Assembly: GCA_023382335.1 (NCBI GenBank)
Contig: JAMCPM010000013.1
Location: 62,001 to 126,000 of the forward strand
Reading direction: 5' to 3'
Length of the DNA stretch: 64,000 bases
DNA from: Actinomycetota bacterium
GTDB lineage: Bacteria > Actinomycetota > Thermoleophilia > BMS3ABIN01
A model generated the notes under the pieces. It was not told the DNA's origin. It was given only the letters and a program-made list of their open reading frames with translations, and made no database searches. Positions 7,000 through 15,272 of the stretch are shown one piece after another. A program made the translations under genes and the position numbers. The first letter of the stretch is position 1; every line of letters begins with the position of its first letter.

Positions 7000-8322
7000 A
7001 TGCGGCTGATAAGGGCGGCGCTGGAGCCGGTCGATCCCTGGCAGCTGGTGCGCAAAGCGCTTCATCTCGAAGCAGACAACCTTCTTATCGCCGGCGATGA
7101 ATATGACCTTTCCTCAGTCGACCGCATCCTTGTCCTCGGCGCCGGCAAGGCCGCCGGGCCCATGGCGCTGGCTATCGAATCGGTCCTTGGCGAGCGGGTC
7201 TCATCAGGCGCCGTCGTGGTCAAGGATGGCTACGGCGTCGATGGTCTCAAGCGCATCGCCTTGCGCGAGGCGGCGCATCCGATCCCCGATGCGCGCTCTG
7301 CCGGCGCCGCGCGCGAGCTGCTTGAGATGGCGACCGGGGCGGGCGAACGCGACCTGGTCATCTGCCTGCTCTCCGGCGGGGGCTCGGCGCTGATGGCGCT
7401 GACGCCTCCCGGGTTGACCCTGGACGGTCTGCAACGGACATCCGAGGCGCTTTTCAGGAGCGGCGCCGCCATCGACGAGGTCAACACCGTGCGCAAACAC
7501 CTGACCATGGCTTCGGCCGGCCGCCTGGCCGCGGCCGCCTTTCCAGCCGCGGTTTCGACCCTGATCATCTCCGATGTCATCGGCGACTCCCTCGACATCA
7601 TTGCCTCCGGCCCGACCACGCCCGATCCGTCCACTTTTTCCATGGCGCTGGACGTGATCGATCGCTACCGGCTGCGCGGGAAGCTGGCGCCGGCGGCTCT
7701 GCATCGGCTCGAGGAAGGAGCCGCCGGACGGATAGAAGAGACTCCCAAGCCTGGCGACAGCGTCTTCGCGCGGATACAAAATCACATTTTAGCTTCTAAC
7801 TCAACGGCGGTGGACGCCGCTGTGGCGGCTGCAAGTGCCATCGGCTTCAATGGCAGGGTCCACCGGCGCGTCAGGCCGGTCACGGGAGAGGCAAGAGAAG
7901 CGGCGCGTGAGCTGGTTGCGGCGGCTGTGAAGGAATGGGAAGCCTCGGCCAGGCCCGGAGCGGCTGCGCCCGCCTCTTCCCTGTGCCTCATCGCCGGCGG
8001 CGAAACCACGGTCACGGTCACCGGCAAGGGCACGGGCGGCCGGGCACAGGAGTTCGCGCTGGCGGCGGCTTTGTCGATCGAAGGCCGGCGCGATACCCTC
8101 GTCTTCGCCTTCGGCACCGACGGCACCGATGGGCCGACCGACGCGGCGGGGGCCATCGCCGATGGCGCCACCGTAGCCCGAGCCAGGGCTCTTGGCCTGG
8201 AGCCCGAAGATTATCTGCGGGAACATGACGCCTATCCTTTTTTCCAGGCGTTGGGCGATCTGATCATGACCGGACCCACGGGAACGAATGTAAACGATAT
8301 CTACGGGGTAATAATTGGATGA
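7000..8322 (+). CDS. Glycerate 2-kinase (MOFRL family)
   Basis: A 440-residue protein of the DUF4147/MOFRL glycerate kinase family, which phosphorylates D-glycerate to 2-phosphoglycerate. Marks include the N-terminal AALEPVDPWQLVRKAL, VLGAGKAAGPMA, the glycine block CLLSGGGSALM, ISDVIGDSLDIIASGPT and the MOFRL-domain segment TVTVTGKGTGGRAQEFALA near the C-terminus. The ATG at 7000 follows GAGAGG; a GTG at 6979 overlaps the stop of the upstream reductase as GTGA and could be used instead. Its end overlaps or abuts the adenine deaminase start. Length is normal for the family. Substrate may be a related 2-hydroxy acid. Confidence 0.92.
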   Translation: MRLIRAALEPVDPWQLVRKALHLEADNLLIAGDEYDLSSVDRILVLGAGKAAGPMALAIESVLGERVSSGAVVVKDGYGVDGLKRIALREAAHPIPDARSAGAARELLEMATGAGERDLVICLLSGGGSALMALTPPGLTLDGLQRTSEALFRSGAAIDEVNTVRKHLTMASAGRLAAAAFPAAVSTLIISDVIGDSLDIIASGPTTPDPSTFSMALDVIDRYRLRGKLAPAALHRLEEGAAGRIEETPKPGDSVFARIQNHILASNSTAVDAAVAAASAIGFNGRVHRRVRPVTGEAREAARELVAAAVKEWEASARPGAAAPASSLCLIAGGETTVTVTGKGTGGRAQEFALAAALSIEGRRDTLVFAFGTDGTDGPTDAAGAIADGATVARARALGLEPEDYLREHDAYPFFQALGDLIMTGPTGTNVNDIYGVIIG

Positions 8323-8323
8323 C

Positions 8324-10075
8324 ATGATCCCGGACGAAAACAACAGAGCCGGCTGGGGCGAAGCCGATGGGCTGAGCGACATCATAGCCGTCGGCCGGGG
8401 CGGCGTGCCCGCCGACCTGCTGATCCGCAATGCGCGGGTCGTCGATGTCCTCTCTGGTGAGATCATCAACACCAGCGTGGCGCTGCACGACGGCCGTATC
8501 GCCGGGTTCGGCAGCTACGAGGCTGCAAGGACCATGGACATCGAGGGACGCTACCTCTGCCCCGGTTTCATTGACGGCCATATCCACATCGAGAGCTCGA
8601 TGCTGACTCCTCCCGAGTTCGCCCGGGCTGTCATAGCCCACGGAACCACCTCGGTCGTCATCGACCCCCATGAGATCGCCAATGTGCTTGGCATCGAGGG
8701 CATCAACTACATGCTGCGCTCCAGCGCCGGGCTGCCGGTCACGGTTTACGTGATGCTGCCCTCGTGCGTGCCGGCGACGAAGATGGAGACTTCCGGAGCC
8801 GAACTCACCAGCGGCGACCTGACGCTGCTGCTCCCGCGGGAGCGCGTCATCGGCATCGCAGAGATGATGAACTATCCCGGCGTCATCGCCGGCGACCGCG
8901 AAGTGCTCAACAAAATCAGGATCGCCGGCGGGCGGCGGGTCGACGGGCACGCTCCCGGCCTTACCGGCAAGGACCTCTGCGCCTACATCGACGCCGGCAT
9001 CCACTCCGACCACGAATGCGTCAGCGCCGCCGAGGCACTCGAGAAACTGCGCCTGGGCATGCACATCATGGTGCGGGAAGGCACCACCGAGAAGAACCTC
9101 AAGGAACTGATAACGATTGTCACGCCTCAGAATTCGCGTCAATTCATGTTCGTCACCGACGACCGCCATCCCGGCGATCTCCTCGAGGAGGGCCACATCG
9201 ATAATCTGGTGCGGATGGCCATCGCCGAGGGCGTCGATCCCGTCACGGCCGTGCAGATGGCCACGATAAACACCGCCGAATATTTTCACCTGCGGGAAAT
9301 CGGAGCTGTGGCTCCGGGTTATCGCGCCGACCTCGCCATCGTCGACGACCTGGAGAGGATGACGGTCTCGCGGGTGATCAAGGCGGGAAATATCGTCGCC
9401 GAGGGCGGCCGCGCGCAACCGTTCGAGAGTGAGCCGGCAGTCCGCAGCATCCGCGGCACCGTGAATATAGACAATGACAGCATCGTCGATATGTCGGTGC
9501 CGGCCGCGGGCGGCAGGATGAAGGTCATCGGCATCGTGCCCGGGCAGATCGTTACCGAGAGCCTGCTGGCGGAGCCGAAAGTCGTCGACGGCATGGCTGT
9601 CGCCGACACCGCCCGCGACATCCTCAAGATCGCCGTGGTCGAGCGCCATACCGCCTCGGGCAACGTCGGTCTCGGTTTCGTCAGAGGGGTTGGTCTGAAA
9701 AGAGGCGCCATCGCCAGCTCCGTGGCCCACGATTCCCACAACGTCATCGTCGTCGGCGCCAGCGACGCCGATATGCGCGCCGCCGTCATCGAGATCGCCC
9801 GCATGAACGGAGGGGCTGTGGTAGTCGCCGACCGCCGGCCGCTCGTGTCGCTGCCGCTGCCGGTCGCCGGGCTGATGTCCGACCAGCCCATCGGCGATGT
9901 CGCCGCCGCGGTGCGCGAGGTCATCGGCGCCGCCGCGGAGCTGGGCTGCAGTCTGCCAGATCCGTTGATATCGCTCTCATTCCTGGCCCTGCCGGTGGTG
10001 CCTTCGCTCAAGCTAACCGACATGGGGCTCGTCGACGTGGAGAAGTTCGAGCTGGTCGATCTGTTCATCGATTAA
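8324..10075 (+). CDS. ade: Adenine deaminase
   Basis: A 583-residue amidohydrolase of the adenine deaminase (AdeC) family, which converts adenine to hypoxanthine in purine salvage. The metal-binding motif GHIHIESSM follows CPGFIDG, and VVIDPHEIANV, HAPGL, HSDHECV and the MFVTDDRHP block are the diagnostic later motifs. The C-terminal half carries the family's second domain (GNVGLGFVRGVGLKRGAIASSVAHDSHN, given here as its key run NVGLGFVRG and SVAHDSHN). The ATG at 8324 is chosen; a TTG at 8315 overlapping the glycerate kinase stop is an alternative. MTA phosphorylase at 56004 releases adenine, so the two activities could be linked metabolically. Confidence 0.93.
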   Translation: MIPDENNRAGWGEADGLSDIIAVGRGGVPADLLIRNARVVDVLSGEIINTSVALHDGRIAGFGSYEAARTMDIEGRYLCPGFIDGHIHIESSMLTPPEFARAVIAHGTTSVVIDPHEIANVLGIEGINYMLRSSAGLPVTVYVMLPSCVPATKMETSGAELTSGDLTLLLPRERVIGIAEMMNYPGVIAGDREVLNKIRIAGGRRVDGHAPGLTGKDLCAYIDAGIHSDHECVSAAEALEKLRLGMHIMVREGTTEKNLKELITIVTPQNSRQFMFVTDDRHPGDLLEEGHIDNLVRMAIAEGVDPVTAVQMATINTAEYFHLREIGAVAPGYRADLAIVDDLERMTVSRVIKAGNIVAEGGRAQPFESEPAVRSIRGTVNIDNDSIVDMSVPAAGGRMKVIGIVPGQIVTESLLAEPKVVDGMAVADTARDILKIAVVERHTASGNVGLGFVRGVGLKRGAIASSVAHDSHNVIVVGASDADMRAAVIEIARMNGGAVVVADRRPLVSLPLPVAGLMSDQPIGDVAAAVREVIGAAAELGCSLPDPLISLSFLALPVVPSLKLTDMGLVDVEKFELVDLFID

Positions 10076-10801
10076 TCGGCGATAGCGCCTTCTGCGGCTT
10101 CCTCTTCCCTGCGAGTCGGTTGGCCGTGCAGCATGCGCGTTATAACGACGGCTGGCAGCGCCCACTGCCAGTGGCCCAATTATGTATATCCAGATGGATT
10201 CGAGCTTGCCGCTGATGAGAGCGGGCCCCAGAGAGCGCGCCGGGTTCATCGAGGCGCCGCTTATCGGCTCGGCGAACAGGCCGCAAAGGGCGACGGTGCC
10301 ACCCACGGCCAGGCCGGCATTGTGTCCCACGATCCTGTGGCCGGTGGCCGTACCGATGACGACCATCACCAGAAACAGCGTCAGGATTGCTTCCATCACC
10401 AGCGAGGTGCCTTCTCCGCGGTGAGGAATGGTGGCGCCGAGGTCACTCTCGTCGCCAAAGAGATTTAAGATCAGAAGCGCCGCCAGGACAGCCCCGGCCA
10501 ACTGGAAGGCGATATAGCCCGGCACGCGCTTCCACGAGAAAACTCCTCTGACCGAAAATGCGAGGGTCACCGCGGGATTCAGATGGGCTCCGGAGATCTC
10601 GCCCAGCGCATAGATCATTCCCATGATCAGCAGACCGGGCGCGCCAACACGCGCGGCATAACTCACCTGGCCGGTGATGGCGTTGATGACTACGGCGCTG
10701 GCGGCGACAAAAGTAAGGGCGAATGTCCCCAGGAACTCTCTTCCCAGGACCCGCACTTCGTCACCCCAACCGCCATTGCCAGGTTCATTTTGCCACGCCA
10801 A
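10072..10801 (-). CDS. Aquaporin/glycerol facilitator family channel with 3' frameshift
   Basis: A MIP-family channel of about 240 residues with six membrane helices and both NPA boxes (GAHLNPAVT and GASMNPARS). A TTG at 10801 behind GAGGTGAAAG is the likely start; a GTG at 10819 is also in frame. Near the end the uninterrupted frame runs on as a basic tail that enters the adenine deaminase gene and stops at 10013. Shifting frame at the GGG run at 10161-10163 instead gives ALPAVVITRML and a polar tail with stop TAA at 10072-10074, overlapping the convergent ade stop by four bases. This is the expected channel C-terminus, so one extra G (mutation or sequencing error) is likely. Confidence 0.82.
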
Positions 10802-10974
10802 TTCTTTCACCTCATCCACGCGAGTATTGGCAAAACAATACGCTAATCACTTTGCCGGGAAGCGTATCCGGATGTGATTTAAAACAAACCAGAATGCGCG
10901 TTTAACTTTCGTGTTTCGTGGAATTCCAAAAATATGAAAAGTAATCGAGAATTTTCGAATGGGAGGTGAAAACA

Positions 10975-11394
10975 ATGAGCCCAGAACCAATGGATCAGGA
11001 CGAATATCGTGAAGTCGATTCGAGTGGAAGCGAGCGTGAAGTGGAGGAGGATCGGGCGGAGCATCGCCGCATGGAGATAAATCGCGTCGATGGCATAATC
11101 TGGCTGGTGTTCGGGATTATTGAAGCGTTTATCGGTGTGAGGGTGATCCTCAAACTGGTGGCCGCCAATCCGGATAACGCTTTTGCCAGCTTCATATACC
11201 GGGTGTCGCATGTGTTCCTGTCGCCGTTCTTCGGTCTGGTGGGAGAGCCCGCGACGGATGGTAGTGTCTTCGAGATCACTTCCATCATCGCCATGATCGT
11301 CTACCTGCTCATCGCTTGGGGAATCACGCGGCTGGTATATCTATTGATGATGCCCACGAACGTAAGGCATGTGAGGACGGTTCATAGGCACTAA
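10975..11394 (+). CDS. YggT family membrane protein
   Basis: A 139-residue protein with an acidic, charged N-terminal segment of about 35 residues followed by two or three membrane helices. The helix pair with GIIEAFIGVRVILKLV and FLSPFFGLVG matches the YggT (CcdA-unrelated, YGGT repeat) family, often linked to osmotic tolerance or cell-envelope assembly. The ATG at 10975 lies six bases after GGGAGGTGA; the in-frame GTG at 10966 is not supported. It begins a run of small membrane stress genes. The histidine/arginine-rich end (VRHVRTVHRH) faces the cytoplasm by the positive-inside rule. Confidence 0.8.
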   Translation: MSPEPMDQDEYREVDSSGSEREVEEDRAEHRRMEINRVDGIIWLVFGIIEAFIGVRVILKLVAANPDNAFASFIYRVSHVFLSPFFGLVGEPATDGSVFEITSIIAMIVYLLIAWGITRLVYLLMMPTNVRHVRTVHRH

Positions 11395-11420
11395 GAAGTA
11401 ATTTCGTCGGAGGTATAAAA

Positions 11421-11687
11421 ATGAGCTTGATCGCATTTCTGATAGTTGGTCTGATCGCCGGATGGCTCGCGGGCCTGATCATGAGGGGGCACGGCCTGGG
11501 CATACTCGGCGACGTTATCGTGGGAGTGATCGGAGCGTTCATCGGCGGCTTCGTTTTCTCGCTGCTGGGTGTGGCGACCGGCGGCTGGCTGGGCTGGATC
11601 CTGACGGCGCTGGTCGGAGCAGTGATACTGCTCTTCATTGTCAATCTGTTCACCGGCTTTAGCGGCCGGCGGGCTATACACCATTAA
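11421..11687 (+). CDS. GlsB/YeaQ/YmgE family stress-response membrane protein
   Basis: An 88-residue protein almost entirely of three hydrophobic helices rich in glycine. The segment GLIAGWLAGLIMRG followed by GDVIVGVIGAFIGGF is the recognisable core of the transglycosylase-associated/GlsB-YeaQ family. Members are induced by general stress in many bacteria but have no known biochemical activity. The ATG follows CGGAGGTATAAAA. It lies 26 bases after the YggT gene in the same direction, so the two probably share a transcript that ends at the hairpin at 11838. Confidence 0.88.
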   Translation: MSLIAFLIVGLIAGWLAGLIMRGHGLGILGDVIVGVIGAFIGGFVFSLLGVATGGWLGWILTALVGAVILLFIVNLFTGFSGRRAIHH

Positions 11688-11837
11688 GCGACCGCAGGAG
11701 AGCTGCAATGCCTTACAGGATCAACAGGGAAGCACAGGGTTGCCTGGGCTGCCGTGAGGCATGATTACCGGAAAGGCGACGATGGGAAATGGCACAGAAA
11801 GAAAGCCGCCTGATCCGCGATGACAGTACCAGCGCTG

Positions 11838-11863
11838 AAAAGCGGCCCCGACGGGGCCGCTTT
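11838..11863. terminator. Bidirectional intrinsic terminator
   Basis: An almost perfect hairpin, AAAGCGGCCCC with GGGGCCGCTTT around a GAC loop. It has T residues on the 3' side and A residues on the 5' side, so it can stop transcription from both the GlsB gene on the plus strand and the BrkB gene on the minus strand, whose stop codon lies 12 bases beyond it. Confidence 0.8.
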
Positions 11864-11874
11864 CGCTAGGCAGG

Positions 11875-12774
11875 CTACTTCTTCAACAGCCTTGGCCCCC
11901 GCTGTTCGATCCAGAGCGCATTGATGGCGGCGCCGACAAGGAACACCAATGAACTCAGCCAGATCCAGGTGATCAGCACGATAACGGCTCCGAGAGTCCC
12001 GTACACCTTGTCGTAGGAGCCGAAGTTGTTGACATAGATGCCGAACAGGTATGTCGCAATTATCCAGACGAAGGCCGCGATCAGGGCGCCGGGGCTGATG
12101 AAGCGGAAGCGTGGTGGGCGGCAGGGAGCATAACGGTAGCTGACCTCGATGCCGGTCAGGACCAGCAGCAGTATCGCCGGCCACCTGATTGGCCGCAGCA
12201 GGAAAGCAAGGCCCTCGAGTACTTTGTGATTTTCGAACGCATCAGCCAGGGAGGGCGCGATGATGAGAAGCGCGAAGGCGGTCACCATCAGGACCGCGGC
12301 CGCCGCGCTCATGGCGAAGGAAAGCAGCTTCACCCGCCACCAACCCCTGGTTTCCTTGAGCCCGAAGATCTTGTTGACGGCGGTTATCATGGAGGAGTAA
12401 CCGCCGGTCATGCCATAGACGGCTCCCCAGAAACTGACGATCAGCAGCGTCACCGTCCCCGGCCCCCTTTCCAGAGCCTTGTCAGCGGTCCGGCCCACGA
12501 GATCGATGGCGTCAGCGGGAACAACCCCGGCGAGCTGCTCCGTGATTCGGGCGCTCAGGTTGTCCACGGGGAGATAGGCCAGAGCCGCCACCAGGAACAA
12601 TAACGCCGCCGGAAGGGCGAAGAAGAAATTATAAGCCAGGACCGTGGCGTGAGTAGTCAGGTCGTCGTTGTTTATTTTTTGGGCCAGCGCGATCAGTGGT
12701 GCGAGCAGAGGCTGGCGCTTCATGCGCGAATAAGTCTGATTGGCGAAGCCGGTTAATCGTTCCCGCAGTCTCAT
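11875..12774 (-). CDS. YihY/BrkB family inner-membrane protein
   Basis: A 299-residue protein with six predicted membrane helices of the YihY/virulence factor BrkB family (once annotated as ribonuclease BN). Family marks include the N-terminal THATVLAYNFFFALPAALLFL and the central block YGMTGGYSSMITAVNKIFG, followed by RGWWRVKLLS. The function is not settled; roles in envelope transport or lipid/envelope stress have been proposed. The start ATG at 12774 overlaps the Nramp-like gene stop by four bases, so the two are translated together. The gene ends just before a strong shared terminator. Confidence 0.87.
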   Translation of the reverse strand: MRLRERLTGFANQTYSRMKRQPLLAPLIALAQKINNDDLTTHATVLAYNFFFALPAALLFLVAALAYLPVDNLSARITEQLAGVVPADAIDLVGRTADKALERGPGTVTLLIVSFWGAVYGMTGGYSSMITAVNKIFGLKETRGWWRVKLLSFAMSAAAAVLMVTAFALLIIAPSLADAFENHKVLEGLAFLLRPIRWPAILLLVLTGIEVSYRYAPCRPPRFRFISPGALIAAFVWIIATYLFGIYVNNFGSYDKVYGTLGAVIVLITWIWLSSLVFLVGAAINALWIEQRGPRLLKK

Positions 12775-14033
12775 TGACTGAACCAGGTCCAGACGAGGCC
12801 GGCCGCGGCAGCGAACATAACTGCTGTTGTGAACCAGCCGGCGATGTTGGTGATGGGAGCGTTGCGGCGCCGGCCCATCACGCGGCGGCTGCTTGACATC
12901 AGCATGATGATGACCAGCAGCGGCGGCGCCAGGAAGCCATTGATGACGGCGCTGCCGAACAGGGCGCTAATCGGGTTGATTCCGATGAAATTTATCAGCA
13001 TTCCCACAATGGTCGAGGCCGCGATCGCGATATAGAAATGCCTGGCTTGTCTCGCTTTCCGGTCAAGGCCGTACTTCCAGCCCATCGCTTCGGCCAGCGC
13101 GTACGAAGCCGAGCCGGTGAGGATCGGAATCGCGAGCATGCCGGCTCCGATCAACCCGAGCGCCATCAGGACCGTGGCGCCGTTTCCCGCCAGCGGTCTC
13201 AGTGCTTCGGCGGCTTCCGTGGCCGAGCCGATGTTCGTGTTGCCGGATGCATTCAGTGTCGCGGCTGTCGCCATGATGATGAAATACGCCACGATCTCCG
13301 AGAAGAGCATGCCGCTCGTCGTGTCCCGCTCCATGACTCTCAGCTCTTTCTTGGTCGCGCCGCGCCGCTGTGCCCGGGTCTTCTCGCCGTGCGATTGCTC
13401 CTCTTCGATCTCCTGGCTTGGCTGCCAGAAGAACAGGTAGGGCGTGATCGTGGTTCCGAGCAGGGCGACCAGCGTCGACAGGTAGGTGCTGTCCAGCGAC
13501 AGCGTGGGAACAAGCGTTCCCCGCAGCACCTCTACGGCATCCGGCCGCGCGAAGAACGCCGAGCCGATGTAGGCGAGCAACGCCAGAGTGAGGTACTTGA
13601 AGATGCGGTCGATCAGGCGGTAATTTCCCCAGATCTCGATCGCGAGGATGATGATGGCGATTGGGGCGATCATGAGCGCGATCGGCACGGGCACGAGCAG
13701 ATTGATGCCGGCCGCCACCGCGCCGATGTCGGCGCCGGCGTTGATGGTGTTGGCGATCATAAGGCCGCCAACCACCGGCGCAAGGATCCAGCGCGAATAA
13801 TTCTGCCTGATGGTCTTGCTGAGGCCTGCGCCGCTCACCATGCCGATCTTGGTGCAGATATATTGCACGGCGACCATCATCGGGAACATCATGATCGTTG
13901 TCCACAGTACGCTGAAGCCGAGGGATGCGCCGGCGACGGCATAGGTGCCTATTCCGGATGGGTCATCGTCGGAGGCGCCCGTGATCAGGCCCGGTCCCAA
14001 CGAGCGGAAGAACCCTTTCATTTTATCGATCAT
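12771..14033 (-). CDS. Nramp-related metal ion transporter (non-canonical binding motif)
   Basis: A 420-residue carrier with about eleven membrane helices of the Nramp superfamily. In helix 1 the canonical DPGN metal-binding motif reads DPSG (Asp24 to Gly27, in SDDDPSGIGTYAVAGA), and the helix 6 MPH motif is replaced by ITPYLFFWQPSQE. Both changes are seen in the Nramp-related group that includes magnesium or non-classical metal carriers, so manganese or iron specificity should not be assumed. A charged cytoplasmic loop (EEEQSHGEKTRAQRR) follows. It is the first gene of a two-gene unit with the BrkB protein. Substrate is unknown. Confidence 0.85.
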   Translation of the reverse strand: MIDKMKGFFRSLGPGLITGASDDDPSGIGTYAVAGASLGFSVLWTTIMMFPMMVAVQYICTKIGMVSGAGLSKTIRQNYSRWILAPVVGGLMIANTINAGADIGAVAAGINLLVPVPIALMIAPIAIIILAIEIWGNYRLIDRIFKYLTLALLAYIGSAFFARPDAVEVLRGTLVPTLSLDSTYLSTLVALLGTTITPYLFFWQPSQEIEEEQSHGEKTRAQRRGATKKELRVMERDTTSGMLFSEIVAYFIIMATAATLNASGNTNIGSATEAAEALRPLAGNGATVLMALGLIGAGMLAIPILTGSASYALAEAMGWKYGLDRKARQARHFYIAIAASTIVGMLINFIGINPISALFGSAVINGFLAPPLLVIIMLMSSSRRVMGRRRNAPITNIAGWFTTAVMFAAAAGLVWTWFSQ

Positions 14034-14144
14034 AAGCTGGGGTTTTCCCGACCTTGGGTTAAATAAACCCGGGCGGTCATGACTGGTTTAAAAATAAAAA
14101 AATGGGAAAGCAAATAAACACTGATCTCTGAACTGGAGGGTGTA

Positions 14145-14507
14145 ATGGGAGAAGATAAAAAGCACAATCATGATGAACATAAACATGGCCACCACGAAAG
14201 TTCACATGGTCCGCACCACCACCACGAACACCGGCATGAGGGTCAACCGGCCGCCGGATATCCGCTTAAATGCAATTGTGATATGGCGCGCGTCCAGATG
14301 TTGATCGGAGTTCTGGTCTCGGGATTCTTGCTTGGAGCCGGCGTCATGCTTCTTATATTCAGGTCAAAAAACAGCTCACTCGCGAATACGGTAGGCGCGG
14401 CGGGCAGGCGGCAGATCGGCGAGATCCGCCATGAGTCAGTAGACGAGGTCCACTCTTTGATCAGGAAAATGAATGCCCTGCTGAGACAGGCGGAGGATTT
14501 TCTGTAG
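14145..14507 (+). CDS. Histidine-rich single-pass membrane protein
   Basis: A 120-residue protein of unrecognised family. The first 40 residues are extremely rich in histidine and lysine/glutamate, including HGPHHHHEHRHEG, then a CNC pair (KCNCDM) precedes one membrane helix of about 22 residues, and a C-terminal amphipathic helix ends the protein. A strong site, CTGGAGGGTG, precedes the ATG. The His-rich segment would bind divalent metals, and the gene is divergent from the Nramp-like carrier 111 bases away, so a metal buffering or sensing role is a reasonable guess. This is inference; no catalytic motif is seen. Confidence 0.7.
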   Translation: MGEDKKHNHDEHKHGHHESSHGPHHHHEHRHEGQPAAGYPLKCNCDMARVQMLIGVLVSGFLLGAGVMLLIFRSKNSSLANTVGAAGRRQIGEIRHESVDEVHSLIRKMNALLRQAEDFL

Positions 14508-14542
14508 TCATAGATGCAAAATTAACACAGACTGGAGGAATC

Positions 14543-14761
14543 ATGTCAAGCGACATCCTTGAAGGCAAATGGAAGCAGATGAAAGGCGACGTCAAGTCCT
14601 GGTGGGGTGAACTGACAGATGACGAGATCGATCAGATAGGCGGCAAGAAAGACCAGCTGGTAGGAAAGCTGCAGGAGAAATACGGCTGGGAGAAGGGTAA
14701 AGCTAAAAACGAGATCGACAAGCGCATCGCAGAATACAACGAAAAACACAAGGCTGCCTGA
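14543..14761 (+). CDS. CsbD family stress protein
   Basis: A 72-residue charged protein matching the CsbD family: ILEGKWKQMKGDVKSWWGELTDDEID then GGKKDQLVGKLQEKYG. Such proteins are general stress proteins in Bacillus (SigB regulon) and other bacteria, with unknown mechanism. The ATG follows CTGGAGGAATC. It is 35 bases after the His-rich gene and 25 bases before a tiny hydrophobic protein gene, and all three are likely co-transcribed as a stress cassette. Confidence 0.92.
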   Translation: MSSDILEGKWKQMKGDVKSWWGELTDDEIDQIGGKKDQLVGKLQEKYGWEKGKAKNEIDKRIAEYNEKHKAA

Positions 14762-14786
14762 CCTGGCGCCGGCGGGGAGGTTCACA

Positions 14787-14930
14787 ATGTGGCTGGTAAT
14801 TCTGCTTTTGATACTGGCATTGCTGCTCGGTGGTCTCGGCCTCTTCATCGAGGCGCTCAGATGGATCCTGATTGTTGCGGTGGTTCTGCTACTCGCCAGC
14901 ATTATTGCCGGCTGGATGAGAAGGGCGTGA
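14787..14930 (+). CDS. Tiny hydrophobic membrane protein
   Basis: A 47-residue open frame with two hydrophobic helices (MWLVILLLILALLLGG, then ALRWILIVAVVLLLA) and a basic end WMRRA. It follows GGGGAGG seven bases before the ATG, which is a strong site. The composition and length match the short hydrophobic proteins often found beside stress genes in high-GC Gram-positive bacteria. No function is known. The gene ends 12 bases before a candidate promoter for the kdp leader. Confidence 0.7.
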   Translation: MWLVILLLILALLLGGLGLFIEALRWILIVAVVLLLASIIAGWMRRA

Positions 14931-14941
14931 CGATTAAACGA

Positions 14942-14970
14942 TTGATCCCGGTGCCTAAGAGTCATCTACA
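14942..14970 (+). promoter_or_regulatory. Candidate promoter for the kdp leader
   Basis: TTGATC and TCTACA spaced by 17 bases lie just ahead of the riboswitch. Both hexamers match the sigma-70 consensus only in part, so this is a weak call. Its position, with a start site near 14977, fits the 5' end expected of the riboswitch. Confidence 0.3.
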
Positions 14971-14976
14971 TATTTA

Positions 14977-15127
14977 ACCTTGTAGCCGAGATCCGTTAAC
15001 AACGGATGCGGGGGAACCAAATCTTCCCGGGGCGAATTCCAGCAGAGGGACATGAAGCTTTGTCCTTATGCGGATAGGGCACTTCCAGGCCCGAGCCCGT
15101 CAGCTAACCTCGCAGGCATTTGGAAGA
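14977..15127 (+). ncRNA. ydaO/yuaA-type c-di-AMP riboswitch
   Basis: The leader contains the diagnostic conserved blocks in order: GCGGGGGAACC, GGGGCGAAT, and GCCCGAGCCCGTCAGC followed by TAACCTCGCAGGC. These match the ydaO element, which binds cyclic di-AMP and in known cases turns genes off when the ligand is bound. It sits 146 bases before kdpA and is followed by an intrinsic terminator. High c-di-AMP would therefore stop transcription of the potassium ATPase genes, as expected for a signal that reports adequate potassium. Confidence 0.95.
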
Positions 15128-15145
15128 ACAAAAGGCAGGCTAACG

Positions 15146-15174
15146 GCCGCTGTCTAATGTTCAGCGGCTTTTTT
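15146..15174 (+). terminator. Riboswitch-linked intrinsic terminator
   Basis: GCCGCTG pairs with CAGCGGC around a nine-base loop and is followed directly by TTTTTT. It lies 19 bases after the riboswitch core, and its upstream side (GGCAGGCTAACGG) could alternatively pair with riboswitch sequence. This is the expected expression platform for ligand-dependent termination before kdpA. Confidence 0.85.
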
Positions 15175-15272
15175 GATGCTTGATTTAGGATGGCATCGGG
15201 CAGGATTCAGTAACAAATTGGTGACGAGATGGCAAAACATCAGCCGCGGCACGCGGGCGGCCTTGGGGCTAA

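Noticed and set aside
11708-11765. Small ORF after a ribosome binding site (18 codons, with CLGC)
   Set aside because: Too short to support, ends at once, and looks like a truncated ferredoxin start at best.
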